A DNA stretch of 64,000 nt from 39-52-133 sp035531075 (GTDB lineage Bacteria; Pseudomonadota; Gammaproteobacteria; Burkholderiales; Gallionellaceae), in contig DATKTO010000031.1 of assembly GCA_035531075.1 (NCBI GenBank), forward strand, positions 137,525 to 201,524. The letters run 5' to 3'. Every line of letters begins with the position of its first letter. Positions within the stretch are counted from its first letter, which is position 1. The position numbers and the translations under genes are program-made. The notes under the pieces are model-generated. The model ran no database searches. It worked only from the letters and a program-made list of their open reading frames with translations, and had not been told where the DNA came from. This document shows positions 54,011 to 63,695 of this stretch, piece after piece.

Positions 54011-54958
54011 CTATGGAAGCATTCTGGCGATACGAAATCCAAAGTTGTCATAACGACGAGTAGGCACCGCTTTATCACGTACGGCCGAACTCACATACGG
54101 TGGGGCGTCGTACCACGAACCGCCGCGAAGCACGCGCTTCTTGCCATCACCTTCCCATGCAGAACCATCATCAGGGGCTCCCTTGTAGTTATCGTGGTAA
54201 CTGTCCTCTACCCATTCCCACACATTCCCCAGCATGTCATTCAATCCGAACGCATTGGCCTTGAAGCTGCCTACCGGAGCAGTATAGGCAAAACCATCCG
54301 TGCAATTATGTACCTTCCAGTCTGCTGCCAGCTTTATCAGCTTTTGCGCTGTCTTGTCTGCGACATTCGCATATTTGCAAACGTCATCGGGACTCTCCCC
54401 CCAGTAACGAGCGGTGCGGGTTTCGCCACGCGCAGCGTATTCCCATTCAGCTTCTGTCGGCAGGCGGTATTTTTTGCCTGTCTTGCGTGAAATCCATTCT
54501 GTATAGGCGCTGGCATCTTCCCAGTTGATACAGGCGACAGGATGTTTAGCATTTTGGGAGTAGCCAAATTTTCGCCAATTGCCACTGCGCTCTTCATATT
54601 TTCCGTCGTCAATGGCCCAGCATTTATTACCGGTGCTGTAACCTGTTTCCTTCACGAATTCTGCAAACTGTCCACGAGTGATCTCGGTCTTACCCAGGGC
54701 GAAGGTGCCAATATTGACCTGATGCACTGGAACTCCATCTTTTTTTCGCTTGATTTCAGAAGCGGGAGAGCCCATTTCAAAGTTTCCCGAAGGGATGATC
54801 ACCATCATCGGACAGCTTGGACAATCGCGGAATATTTCTCCTGCTTTAGGATTTTGCGCGGCTCTGGTTGAGTCAACCACTGTGTCCTGCGGGGCAGCAT
54901 GCACAGCCCACCCCATCAAACATGAGGTGGCAATGATTAGACCGAGTCGTTTGCACAT
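54011..54958 (-). CDS. SUMF1/formylglycine-generating-enzyme-like exported protein
   Basis: A 315-residue protein with a signal peptide (LGLIIATSCLMGWAVHA after the ATG at 54958) and an FGE-sulfatase domain: MMVIIPSGNFEMGSP, HPVACINWEDASAYTEW, RLPTEAEWEYAARG, LNDMLGNVWEWVEDSYH, RVLRGGSWYD, FGFRIAR. The C-terminal Cys pair used by true FGE is not obvious, so it is probably a non-catalytic or PvdO-like relative. It belongs to a 3.2 kb segment bounded by direct repeats. Confidence 0.87.
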   Translation of the reverse strand: MCKRLGLIIATSCLMGWAVHAAPQDTVVDSTRAAQNPKAGEIFRDCPSCPMMVIIPSGNFEMGSPASEIKRKKDGVPVHQVNIGTFALGKTEITRGQFAEFVKETGYSTGNKCWAIDDGKYEERSGNWRKFGYSQNAKHPVACINWEDASAYTEWISRKTGKKYRLPTEAEWEYAARGETRTARYWGESPDDVCKYANVADKTAQKLIKLAADWKVHNCTDGFAYTAPVGSFKANAFGLNDMLGNVWEWVEDSYHDNYKGAPDDGSAWEGDGKKRVLRGGSWYDAPPYVSSAVRDKAVPTRRYDNFGFRIARMLP

Positions 54959-55191
54959 TGTGGACTCATTTGCGTTATCCCCGCTGTTGCTTATCGCTCC
55001 CATTAAGTTACTTGCCGTTTTCTTCGGCTCTATTCCAATTCAAGATGAATTTTTTATTGAGTGATTGAGGGTTAGCGAACTGCGAGGATGATTATTCAGG
55101 ATTTGTCCGGTCTTCTCTGTGCGCTAGAGTACACAGAGAGGAGGCACACCAGAAATGGTTGAAACTTGTAGCTCCTCTGTTGGGTTGCTAC

Positions 55192-56328
55192 TCATCTCGA
55201 TTTATCGAGTAAAAATTCCAGCCGCATGCTAAGAAGTGTGCTGGTTTGATAATTCACCACTTGCGGGAAATGTACTTGCGGGCTGATCTCAAGAAACACC
55301 CACTCACGATGCAAGCGATATCGATATGTCATCAAGATCACATAGTCTGTTACCTGCGTCTGCGGTCGACTCACACCGATCGCGCTTATCTGATACAACA
55401 ACATGCTACGCTCATTCAATGCATGAAAGATTGAGAAACTCTGACTCAGATCGAAATTTTGTGTGTTATTGAGCCAAGTGGCATTGCTGCTGGCCCGGAA
55501 CAATTGCTGTTCGTTGAGCTGGCGCTCAAAATCGATCAATGTACTTTCTCCTGTCCCGATGCTACTGAACCAAAACAGCGACTCTGCTACCTTCAGTCGC
55601 CACTGCTCCAAAGGCATAGCCAGCCTGAGTCGTGCGCGCACGAAAGGAGTTGAGGCCAGTCCTGCCAATTTAACCCCGCCATCCGTGCTGAAGTGCCAAC
55701 GTTCCGCTTCTGCTTTTTCGTAACGCAATGCTGCGGCAATGCTCCGGGGTGTGGAAACTTGAGTGAATGGTCGAGGCTGAATTATCGTCGAGTTCAAAGT
55801 GGTTTTTTCTTCTGGATCCGTCTCAATTAATAACTTCAAATCCCTCTCTGTATTTGGCAAACTGAGCTTTGCATTTAATGCCAAATCATACTTGGGCTCT
55901 CCCAGGTATCCTATTACCTGACTTGTATACAACTGGATCACGCTATCATTGCTCTCCTGATAATTACGGTAATCACCAAAGAAGCTATCTATACTTCTGG
56001 CCCAGCTTTCAAGCTTCCCGGACATATAATTACGTGTTGGATCCATTGCGCTAGGCGTATCAACAGGCGGAGAATTGGCACTTACGGCACTGGCGGCACT
56101 CACCTCTTCCGCGAACCCCATCAAGGGTAGCAAGAGCGCGATGCCCAACGACACGCTTGCAGCGATCTTGGCTAGCCATATCAACAAATCATAAGCATTA
56201 AATATTACAGCGGCGATGTGCAGGAGATACACACGGACTGACACGGAAAAAAGGTTGCAAAAAATTCTGACACTCGTCCATCTGGTGATCAGAGCAAAAA
56301 TTTCCGGAAATGTATAAGCCGTGAGCAT
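55192..56328 (-). CDS. Probable outer-membrane protein, unknown family
   Basis: A frame of 378 codons. A signal-like segment (LAKIAASVSLGIALLLPLMGFA) lies near residues 53-74, so the real start is probably a TTG near 56190 rather than the ATG at 56328. The rest alternates short amphipathic strands and ends VFLEISPQVHFP... SMRLEFLLDKSR, as beta-barrel proteins do. No family recognised. It is 233 bp upstream of the SUMF1 gene on the same strand. Confidence 0.55.
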   Translation of the reverse strand: MLTAYTFPEIFALITRWTSVRIFCNLFSVSVRVYLLHIAAVIFNAYDLLIWLAKIAASVSLGIALLLPLMGFAEEVSAASAVSANSPPVDTPSAMDPTRNYMSGKLESWARSIDSFFGDYRNYQESNDSVIQLYTSQVIGYLGEPKYDLALNAKLSLPNTERDLKLLIETDPEEKTTLNSTIIQPRPFTQVSTPRSIAAALRYEKAEAERWHFSTDGGVKLAGLASTPFVRARLRLAMPLEQWRLKVAESLFWFSSIGTGESTLIDFERQLNEQQLFRASSNATWLNNTQNFDLSQSFSIFHALNERSMLLYQISAIGVSRPQTQVTDYVILMTYRYRLHREWVFLEISPQVHFPQVVNYQTSTLLSMRLEFLLDKSR

Positions 56329-56364
56329 CTGCGATTATCTGTTTCTGAAATGTACATTCCAGTC

Positions 56365-56556
56365 TTATAGGGCGGGTTGTGTAACTGCATTTGCATCCAG
56401 GTTAACCGTGGTCTGCGCCAGCAAGCTACTGTTAGCCTATGCTCCTGTCGCCAGCGTAATAGAGTCTTGCGACAGAATCACTCCCTCAATATGGGCAGCT
56501 GATCCAACAATCACCCCACCTCCGACCAAAATTATCCGTGCAGCGGAAGCTTGATT
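56365..56556 (-). pseudogene. Ice-binding protein (DUF3494) C-terminal fragment with in-frame stop
   Basis: Leftward reading: SAARIILVGGGVIVGSAAHI, EGVILSQDSITLATGA, then TAG (56437-56439), then ANSSLLAQTTVNLDANAVTQ and TAA. This matches the end of the DUF3494 beta-solenoid (xxGTILAQxSITLxTGAxxxGRLLAQTAVTLDxNTVTxP). The N-terminal three quarters are missing. Confidence 0.6.
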
Positions 56557-57278
56557 GGCGGCCCGGTCTCCACAGCCGGCGACAAGCGCAGTTCGCAGCA
56601 ATGTCATCATCCAGGTGCGTGATTTAAAAAATATTGTGTGGTCTGTGCATGGGTGCTGCCCCTGAGAAAGATATCTCAAAATTTTATGCTGATGGTCACC
56701 TGCCAACTTGATGCAGCGATCAGTATGACTTTTAACCGCAAAAGGTTATGTTCGCTTTCGTACACAAGGCGCACAAGTAATCAACAGGAAACACTTCGCA
56801 GGAAATTATTTAAATCGAGAAGCAGGTCAAGCTCTGTGTGACGCCGTATATACAGGAGATAATTCTTGCTCAAGCGTTTTGCCGCAGGCGAGCTGCGGCA
56901 AAACAAGCTAATCAGTTATTGCTGGTGTGAAAGCAACCCTCGACGAAAAATGTCTATAAGCCGCCACATGACCGTGTTGGCAGATCGTCATAAACATGCA
57001 CACCGAAGCGCGGGCCTGCAATAATGGGAAAAGTAAATCGAGATGATCGTTCAGTCAAAAAGCAGCAAAAAAGACCCGGAAACGGGGGGTAATATTTCAG
57101 AAAACGGTCATTTGACAGAAAACTGCCTGACTCCAAAGAGTAGAGATCATGACCTTATGCTTGGGGAAAAGGGTAAAACAAACCGGAAATGGCCGGAACA
57201 ACTAGACTGAGGCGCACCAACGCCGGGATTAGTGCCTTAGCGCCAGCCTGCAATACACTCTTGGTACAGAAATCAGGC
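56557..57278. other. Gene-free region with a strong hairpin
   Basis: About 720 bp without a supported gene. Clear items: a perfect 11-bp hairpin ttttgccgcag/ctgcggcaaaa with a gcgag loop at 56877-56903, and the second 44-bp direct repeat at 57171-57214. The remainder may be decayed sequence from the same insertion as the ice-binding remnant. Confidence 0.5.
57171..57214. repeat. 44-bp direct repeat, copy 2
   Basis: Matches 53898-53941 at 39 of 44 positions, same orientation. Copy 1 is next to rhlE; this copy has no rhlE beside it. Together they frame the SUMF1, outer-membrane and ice-binding remnant segment. Confidence 0.8.
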
Positions 57279-60200
57279 TTATGCCCCGGCTTTTCCCACC
57301 CCCATGGGGTCTGCGCCGATGGTGCCGCGCAGGCTTTGAAGATAGGCGCTGCCGCTTACCCATTCCAGTCTGGCCCTTGCCGTTTCCAGCCTGCTCTTGA
57401 TGTCGAGTTTTTCCGCCACGTCCTGGTGGCTGGCGCGACTGGCGAAAGCATCCAGATAGGCTACATGGCGCAGCCACAGCGCGACATCCCTCAACTGTTT
57501 TGTTTGCAATCGCTCGCGGTACCAGTCGGAAGCGAGCAGCGCTTCGCGGGTGAACATGGCGCGTATGTCAGCGTGGTGCGCGTCTTTGCCGTCAAAGTTG
57601 CCGCTGGCCATGATGTGCAGCAGTGCCTTGAGCGGTGGGCAGGCATCTTCCACGCTGCCGTCCGCGAAGTAACTCGCCGCGACGCTTGCCTGTGCTTCGA
57701 CGATGTTTTCCACGCCGTCGACGAAATCTTCCAGGCTCTGGCTTTCCGGGCGCAGAATTTCTTCACCGAATACCGCGCGCGGCGCGTCGAACATCTTGCC
57801 CATGAAGCCGTGCACGAAACGCTCGGTGATGCGATAGCCGAGGCGGCTGGCCTTGATCAGGCGTCCCTGATATTCGAAATCCTCGATCTTTTCCAGGCAG
57901 CCATTATCGATCAGAAAGCGCGGGTCGCGCACCTTTGCAGACAGGCGTGACCAGATCTCCGGCACCAGCAGGCTGATGTCGTGATCGACGCGCAGCTTGG
58001 GGCCGATGTGTCCGGCAGCGGTTGAGTAACCCGCATAGCCGCTGAGGATGAAGGACACCAGTGCATTGTTGAGATCCACCGTGGGGCGCAGCGCGTTGAA
58101 CGGCCCCTTGGTGAGCGCGCCTTCACTGCCTGCGCCGGTGGTGGAAGGCGACTTGCCGGTGAGGCTGCATATGAAATCCATGAAGAGCTCGGGCAATTCC
58201 TGGTAGTGGATCGGGTTGTAAACTGCCAGCGGGCGGATGCCGGGTTCCGGCGGATTGTTGCGGCGACCCGTCAGCACGGCGTTGACCTGTTCCACCACGG
58301 CGGTGCCGAGCGGCACGCGACGGTTGAAGCGCGCGCCGATCTCGGCCACGTAGCGCCGCACCGGATTGGAAATGTCGGTGCGCAGCTGCAGATAACGCGG
58401 ATTTTTACTCGGCTTGCCGTCAACGAGGCGCGGGTGAGCGGAAGACACCACCGTCTCGCCGGCGTCGTGTGCCTCCTGCAGAATATTGCGCATCGGCTCG
58501 GTGTACTGGCCGTAGCCCACCACATCGTCGACGATCTCGCTCAGCTTCTCGTTTTTAAGCGGCTCGAAATTGGCCAGGAAGTTGTCGCGCTGCGCCATGT
58601 CCTTTTCGGTCTGCTGGTCGAAGCCGCGGTGGATCGCGTCGTCCGGCCGCTGGAACAAACGGTATTCGCAATTGCGCACCAGCTTGACGGACGGGTTGCT
58701 GCTTTTCGGCGAAGAGTTTGGCAGCAGCTCAAGCGGGACGACTACCGACGCACTGATGTCATCTTCCATCTGCACTTTTTCGGCGGGAATAAAATCCTGC
58801 CGCATCTTGAACACGCGCCATGCACCTTTTTCGGTGAAGCCGACGCGCAGATAGGAACCGACCAGCTTGCGTTCGCCCAGCTTCAGTTCATGGCCGGGGT
58901 GGCCGTTGACGAAATCGACCGACAGGAATTTTCGCCAGTCATGGCCCCAGTCCGTGCGGTACATGCGCTTGATGACAAAGGCCAGTGCGAGGATGCGGTC
59001 AGGCACGCCATCCAGCCAGCTGTTGAATTCGTCGGTATAGGAGGGCGAAGGTGTAAGCACCTTGATCACCGAACCCAGGCTGCGCTCCACACTGAGCAGC
59101 TTGCGGCCGGGGTTGCGGTCCTCGGCTTCGAAACCGGGCTTAAATCTTTTGCTATAGTCGCGTTCAAAAACACTTTCGACCTGCTCCATATCCTGTTCCA
59201 GATCCGACACGAACAACGGCGCGTAGATCACGGCATCGCTCATCGACTTGGAGATTTCCGACTTGCCGCCGCCCGAAACGGTGCAGGGCTTGTGACAGAA
59301 AGTGCCTTCCGGATCGGTGCCCACCAGGCGCCAGGAAGGCGCGCCGGGATGCTTCTGCATCTCCACCTTGTAGCCATTGGGCTGCACGTAGATTTTGCCG
59401 GGCTGCAGCTTGATCGTCTGGCGCGTGCCGTCCTTGAGCCAGCTGATAGTCTGGTTCGGCAGATCCATGCGTAAATCCTGCGGCACGTAGATCACCTCGG
59501 GATGCAGCTTGTCGATGCCGTAGCCCTGCGGCTGCAGGTGCATCAGCGCGCCATAGTTATTCAACAAGTCGTCGAAGCTGTAGCCGGCCACACGGGTGAT
59601 GCTGTCCACGCCAAATTCCTCGCCGTGGTTATGGCGCGGGAAGGCAAGCGCGCCGCCGGCATGCTCCTCTTCGGCCAGGCCGAACAGGTTGGCGGCGTAG
59701 CTGATCTGGGTTTTCACTTCCTTCTTGCAGTAGCCGTAGTAATTGTCGGCCAGAATGGTGATGATCACGCCGCGCTCGTCGCGCGCGGTGATCTTGAAGG
59801 CGGCGCCGTCGTTGTAGCGCTCGTCCTCATTGCTCCAGCACATGCCGTCTGCCACCTGGCGCGGCGTGGCTTGATCACGCTTTGGCAGGCCGAGTTCTTT
59901 CTTGCTGAGCTGCACCAGATGCGGCGCGAGGATGACGCAGCCGCTATGGCCGCTCCAGTGATCCACATCGAGCCCGGCGTCATTGGAAGACAGCACCGGA
60001 TTGCCGCCGTTGCCGAAAATGCTCTCGACGAAATCGAGGTTGCTGACCAGGCTGCCGGGGGCAAAGAAGCGGATTTCCATGCTCTTTTCCGCTTCGCTTG
60101 TTGCAGCATTTTTGCCTGGAATCTCGGGGCACACTACCGGGCGCAGCAGCAGCGACACGAACATCTTCGCCTGGTCTTGCTGGGCAGAGGTAAAGGGCAG

Positions 60201-60758
60201 GCACAGCAGGTGTTGCGGCGGGTTGAGCGCGGCTCTCAGCAGGCGCGCAAAAGTGAGTTTGGGCACCGCCTTCTTGTCGCCGGGAATGGGCAAGCCTCCC
60301 TCGGCCACATGGAACGAACCCTTGGTGGTGCGGCGGTCGCTGGTGGGGTTGTGCAGCACGCCGTTGCGGATGCGGTAGCTGCTGACGTATTCGCTCTTGA
60401 ATTCATTCTGGCGCGGCGGCAGGGAAAGCTCGCGGGCGACACCGTGACGGTCGAGAATAATCGAGTTATCCGGCAGGCGCGGCACCCCGTCTTCGGCAAC
60501 ATCGGCAAGGTAGCTGTTAAGGAAAGCCTGGATACGCTGGTCGGGCGGGCACAGATAACCGGACAGCAGGCGCGATTTTTCGCGGTAGCTTTTTAGCAGA
60601 TTATTGGCAACATCGAGAAACCTGCTGTCGCTGCCTTCTTCACAGGGCGGCAGGCCGGACGAGGATAATTTCAGGTTGATATACAGCTGCAGGCGTTCGC
60701 GGGTTTCTTGCGGATCTTCAAAACTGTCGCTCAGACCAAGAAATTGATTCATATCCAT
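57279..60758 (-). CDS. 1159-residue protein, possible PPi-type phosphoenolpyruvate carboxykinase
   Basis: A single open frame of 1159 codons. Near residue 495 a P-loop-like TVSGGGKSEISKS is preceded by CHKP, which recalls the kinase loop of PEP carboxykinases. GHSGCVILAPHL, FPRHNHGEEFG, DWGHDWRKFLSVDFVNG and GAGSEGALTKGPFNALRPTVDLN are other strongly patterned segments. Size and these motifs fit my memory of the ~1100-residue diphosphate-dependent PEPCK of Propionibacterium and Entamoeba, but I cannot verify it. No signal peptide or membrane helix. Transcribed alone. AAGG lies 10 bases before the ATG. Confidence 0.55.
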   Translation of the reverse strand: MDMNQFLGLSDSFEDPQETRERLQLYINLKLSSSGLPPCEEGSDSRFLDVANNLLKSYREKSRLLSGYLCPPDQRIQAFLNSYLADVAEDGVPRLPDNSIILDRHGVARELSLPPRQNEFKSEYVSSYRIRNGVLHNPTSDRRTTKGSFHVAEGGLPIPGDKKAVPKLTFARLLRAALNPPQHLLCLPFTSAQQDQAKMFVSLLLRPVVCPEIPGKNAATSEAEKSMEIRFFAPGSLVSNLDFVESIFGNGGNPVLSSNDAGLDVDHWSGHSGCVILAPHLVQLSKKELGLPKRDQATPRQVADGMCWSNEDERYNDGAAFKITARDERGVIITILADNYYGYCKKEVKTQISYAANLFGLAEEEHAGGALAFPRHNHGEEFGVDSITRVAGYSFDDLLNNYGALMHLQPQGYGIDKLHPEVIYVPQDLRMDLPNQTISWLKDGTRQTIKLQPGKIYVQPNGYKVEMQKHPGAPSWRLVGTDPEGTFCHKPCTVSGGGKSEISKSMSDAVIYAPLFVSDLEQDMEQVESVFERDYSKRFKPGFEAEDRNPGRKLLSVERSLGSVIKVLTPSPSYTDEFNSWLDGVPDRILALAFVIKRMYRTDWGHDWRKFLSVDFVNGHPGHELKLGERKLVGSYLRVGFTEKGAWRVFKMRQDFIPAEKVQMEDDISASVVVPLELLPNSSPKSSNPSVKLVRNCEYRLFQRPDDAIHRGFDQQTEKDMAQRDNFLANFEPLKNEKLSEIVDDVVGYGQYTEPMRNILQEAHDAGETVVSSAHPRLVDGKPSKNPRYLQLRTDISNPVRRYVAEIGARFNRRVPLGTAVVEQVNAVLTGRRNNPPEPGIRPLAVYNPIHYQELPELFMDFICSLTGKSPSTTGAGSEGALTKGPFNALRPTVDLNNALVSFILSGYAGYSTAAGHIGPKLRVDHDISLLVPEIWSRLSAKVRDPRFLIDNGCLEKIEDFEYQGRLIKASRLGYRITERFVHGFMGKMFDAPRAVFGEEILRPESQSLEDFVDGVENIVEAQASVAASYFADGSVEDACPPLKALLHIMASGNFDGKDAHHADIRAMFTREALLASDWYRERLQTKQLRDVALWLRHVAYLDAFASRASHQDVAEKLDIKSRLETARARLEWVSGSAYLQSLRGTIGADPMGVGKAGA

Positions 60759-60948
60759 AATGCTCTTACCTTAAGGTGTGTGCTCACGCACGCCGCAACA
60801 AAAAAGCGGTGATTTTAACCCGAAACGGGTAACTTTCCATCTTAAGGCTCAAACAATCGGCGTTGCACGCTTTCTGGTTCTTGTGCTCTTTGGAGTAGCG
60901 GCTCAGTTTTAACTGCGAAGTTGCGCTGGAATATCTGCCATTGTGCTG

Positions 60949-61049
60949 CATCACCCCCTCTCCCGCAGGCGGGACTGCGAATGGGTCGCTGCGTAGCAGC
61001 GGTCACCCTCGGCGTACCCCTTGCGGGTGCAGGGCGGGGTGAGGGAGTT
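60949..61049. repeat. CCCTCACCC-type intergenic repeat
   Basis: catcaccccctctcccgcaggcggga on one side and ggcggggtgagggagttagggcatcatg on the other, with an inner cgctg-cgta-gcagcg hairpin. A common proteobacterial dispersed repeat. The 314-bp gap 60759-61072 shows nothing else. Confidence 0.6.
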
Positions 61050-61072
61050 AGGGCATCATGAATCATGCCGGC

Positions 61073-62515
61073 TCAGCGTGTCAGCCATTTCAGTAACCAT
61101 TTCTGCAGGATGCCGCCATAAGGCGGATAGATCGGCTTCATGGAATTTATCCTGCCCTTGCGCATAATCGCTTTCGCATTGGACATCGTCAGGAATCCCT
61201 CATGCCCGTGGTATTGCCCCATGCCGGAAGGCCCAATTCCGCCCAGGGGCAGGTCATCCACGCCAACCTGCAGCAGTGCTTCGTTGATACACATCGAGCC
61301 GGCATGAGTGTGGCAAGAGATGTATTCCTGCAATGCTCGATCGTAAGAGAACAGATATAAGGCCAGCGGACGCGGGCGCTGATTTACATAAGATACCGCA
61401 GCTTCAATGCTGTCGTATGGAATCACCGGCAGGATAGGCCCGAACAATTCCTGTTGCATGATCTTCATTTCAGCCGTTACATCCGTCACCAAATGCAAAG
61501 GCATGCGGAAGGAGCCATCGCTTATGGATTCATCGCTGGTCTTTTCGATTCTCGCGCCCTTTGCAGCGGCGTCCTTCAGCCAGTCCTGCAAGCGCTGCAG
61601 GGTGTGGGCATTGATCACGCTGGTATAGTCTGGATTGCTGTTGATGGTCGGAAACATCCTGTTGAACGTGGCCTTGTACAATTGCATGAAGGGTTCGAGT
61701 TTGCTGCGCGGGATCATGACATAATCCGGCGCCACGCAGGTTTGCCCGGCATTCAGCGACTTGGCGAAGCACAGCCGGTCGATGATGTCTGTTAACGGAA
61801 TGTCGTCGGCAATAATCGCCGGCGATTTGCCGCCAAGTTCCAGCGTGACCGGGGTCAGGTTCTCTGCTGCCGCGCGCATCACGTGCCTGCCGATAGCAGT
61901 GGAGCCGGTGAACAGCAGGTGGTCAAAGGAAAGTCTGGAAAATGCGGCGCCTGTATCCGCATCGCCGGTAACCACGGCGACCTGCTCTTCCCCGAAGCCT
62001 TTGCGCAGTATGTCGCGCAAGAGATCGGCGGTTCTCGGCGTGAACTCCGACATCTTGATCATCGCCCGGTTGCCGGCCGCCAGCGCCGCCACCAGCGGCA
62101 CGATGGCCAAATTCACCGGGTAATTGAAAGGCACGATGATGCCGACCACGCCCAGCGGCTGGTAAACAACACATGCGCTGGCTGGCAGAAAATGCAGGCC
62201 GACGTTGCGTTTGTCAGGCCTCATCCAGCGGCGCAAATGTCCCAGCGTGTAGTCGATGTTCTGCACGCAGGGCATAATCTCGGCGAGCATGGTTTCTTCG
62301 GCAGAGCGCGCCGTGAAATCGGCATCGACGGCTGCGGCAATCGCGTCTTTGTGCTCGATCAGCAAGGCCTTGAGCAGCGTGAGCATCTGTTTGCGTTGTT
62401 CCAGCGATGGCATCGGCAAGCTGGCATAAGCTGCCCGTTGCAGTGCGAAGATGGAGTCCATGCGCACCAATTCGGTGGCTGATGGCGAATGATAAATGGG
62501 GATTTCTGAACTCAT
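61073..62515 (-). CDS. Coniferyl-aldehyde-dehydrogenase-like NAD(P)+ dehydrogenase
   Basis: A 480-residue aldehyde dehydrogenase. Catalytic Cys is in LNAGQTCVAPDY and Glu in TLELGGKSPAII; VGIIVPFNYPVNLAIVPLV binds cofactor. The short form without the usual linker and the GPSGMGQYHGHEGF end match CalB and fatty-aldehyde relatives. Coniferyl aldehyde oxidation would feed ferulate toward vanillate and protocatechuate, which fits the lig block 50 kb away, but the substrate is inferred. The ATG at 62515 has AGGAG upstream. Confidence 0.85.
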   Translation of the reverse strand: MSSEIPIYHSPSATELVRMDSIFALQRAAYASLPMPSLEQRKQMLTLLKALLIEHKDAIAAAVDADFTARSAEETMLAEIMPCVQNIDYTLGHLRRWMRPDKRNVGLHFLPASACVVYQPLGVVGIIVPFNYPVNLAIVPLVAALAAGNRAMIKMSEFTPRTADLLRDILRKGFGEEQVAVVTGDADTGAAFSRLSFDHLLFTGSTAIGRHVMRAAAENLTPVTLELGGKSPAIIADDIPLTDIIDRLCFAKSLNAGQTCVAPDYVMIPRSKLEPFMQLYKATFNRMFPTINSNPDYTSVINAHTLQRLQDWLKDAAAKGARIEKTSDESISDGSFRMPLHLVTDVTAEMKIMQQELFGPILPVIPYDSIEAAVSYVNQRPRPLALYLFSYDRALQEYISCHTHAGSMCINEALLQVGVDDLPLGGIGPSGMGQYHGHEGFLTMSNAKAIMRKGRINSMKPIYPPYGGILQKWLLKWLTR

Positions 62516-62690
62516 GGCTATCATTCTCCTGTTGTCGGTGGCGTTATATTAATACTGCAATAAATGGGGAGAGGTTACGACGCTGTAGATACATTCGCTG
62601 CTACCGTTTGCGATAGTTGTATCTTCTCGCCGTTCAGGGTGTGGAGATGTTTCCTGGCACGATGCACTTCGCAGCTTCCCTAATCTGATG

Positions 62691-63347
62691 TCACTCAACA
62701 ACCTTGGGAAAGCCGACAGTTTGTGACAGCAAAACCTGCTGGTCATGCGACAGTCCGAGCGCATCTGCAATTGCAGACCGGTCTATCCAGGCACGGATAA
62801 CGGTGGACAGGTTATTGCTGGCTGCGAACAGATAAACATTCTGCGCGATTGCACCTGCCGCGACCGATGCATACATTTCCCGCTGCGCTACGTGCACCAG
62901 GCTCATCCGTGTGTGATTGGCTACGTAAACCAGATCAAGCGGCGCTTCGTCCACGAAGTCCTGATAACCTGTGATTCTCCTCAGGTCACTCGCTGCCACC
63001 AGCTGCAACTGATGCGCGGCAGCGTCATAGGCGTATGCGCCGGAAGATAGTGCAACGAACACGTCTATCTCCTGAGCATTCAACGCTGAGGGAGCTGTGC
63101 GTCCGCCGTCAGCGCGGTTTACGCCATAGGCCGACCAGAGCAGATCTGAAAGTAGCGGCAGGGGTAATGGTGTGCTCGCAAAGCCACGAGACGAGCGACG
63201 TTTGGCCAGCGCTTCTATCAATGGAAGCCCGCCGTTTTTTGCAGGCGGCGGCAGCAATATAGAAGTCGCCGAATCTCCTTTTGCGGGTTGGGGCCGTAAC
63301 TGCCCCATCATGCCGAGTGCAAGCTTGGTTAACATGTTCATGACCAT
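62691..63347 (-). CDS. Nitroreductase-fold (SagB-type) protein
   Basis: A 218-residue FMN-dependent nitroreductase-like protein. RRSSRGFASTPLPLPLLSDLLWSAYGVNR opens the domain, followed by SALNAQEIDVFVALSSGAYAYD and GAIAQNVYLFAASNNLSTVIRAW. This matches the SagB/ThcOx branch without partners for peptide modification nearby. A few extra N-terminal residues (hydrophobic, TKLALGMMGQ) precede the domain. Substrate unknown. Confidence 0.82.
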   Translation of the reverse strand: MVMNMLTKLALGMMGQLRPQPAKGDSATSILLPPPAKNGGLPLIEALAKRRSSRGFASTPLPLPLLSDLLWSAYGVNRADGGRTAPSALNAQEIDVFVALSSGAYAYDAAAHQLQLVAASDLRRITGYQDFVDEAPLDLVYVANHTRMSLVHVAQREMYASVAAGAIAQNVYLFAASNNLSTVIRAWIDRSAIADALGLSHDQQVLLSQTVGFPKVVE

Positions 63348-63390
63348 CCCTTCTTTCGTTCAGGCTGCGGAGACTTGCCCATAGCTGCAG

Positions 63391-63645
63391 TTAACCATAG
63401 GCCTCCTGGCGTTGAACTGTCAAGGCACGGGCTTGCCACGTCACACAATTAAGCCGGGAACCTGAATCCATTGCTTGCAGCTTAAGCGGCAGGGCGACAC
63501 ATGACACTGTCGAAACCTGCACCAGCTTTTCACCAGCGTAGATATCCAGCAGGCCATTGGTGCCGGTTCAGTTCTGTATGCTGCGGCTGAGTTCATTTTG
63601 AGTTTCCTGCGTGCATGCAGAGAGGGCAAACAGAACAGCAAGCAT
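63391..63645 (-). pseudogene. Small lipoprotein gene with an in-frame TGA
   Basis: Leftward from ATG 63645: MLAVLFALSACTQETQNELS, then RSIQN, TGA (63568-63570), then TGTNGLLDIYAGEKLVQVST and 39 further codons to TAA. LSAC is a lipobox. The TGA sits where a Trp (TGG) would give one continuous 84-residue protein. In-frame codons upstream (KIKNKTIKINPSSSI) suggest a longer signal peptide whose start codon is now ATA or missing. Confidence 0.55.
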
Positions 63646-63695
63646 GATCGAGGATGATGGATTGATTTTTATTGTCTTATTTTTGATTTTAGAGC

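Noticed and set aside
57189..57950. Long frames opposite the 1159-residue protein (also 58206-59474 and 59502-60596)
   Set aside because: They are antisense shadows of a G+C-rich coding sequence; none has a domain or ribosome site.
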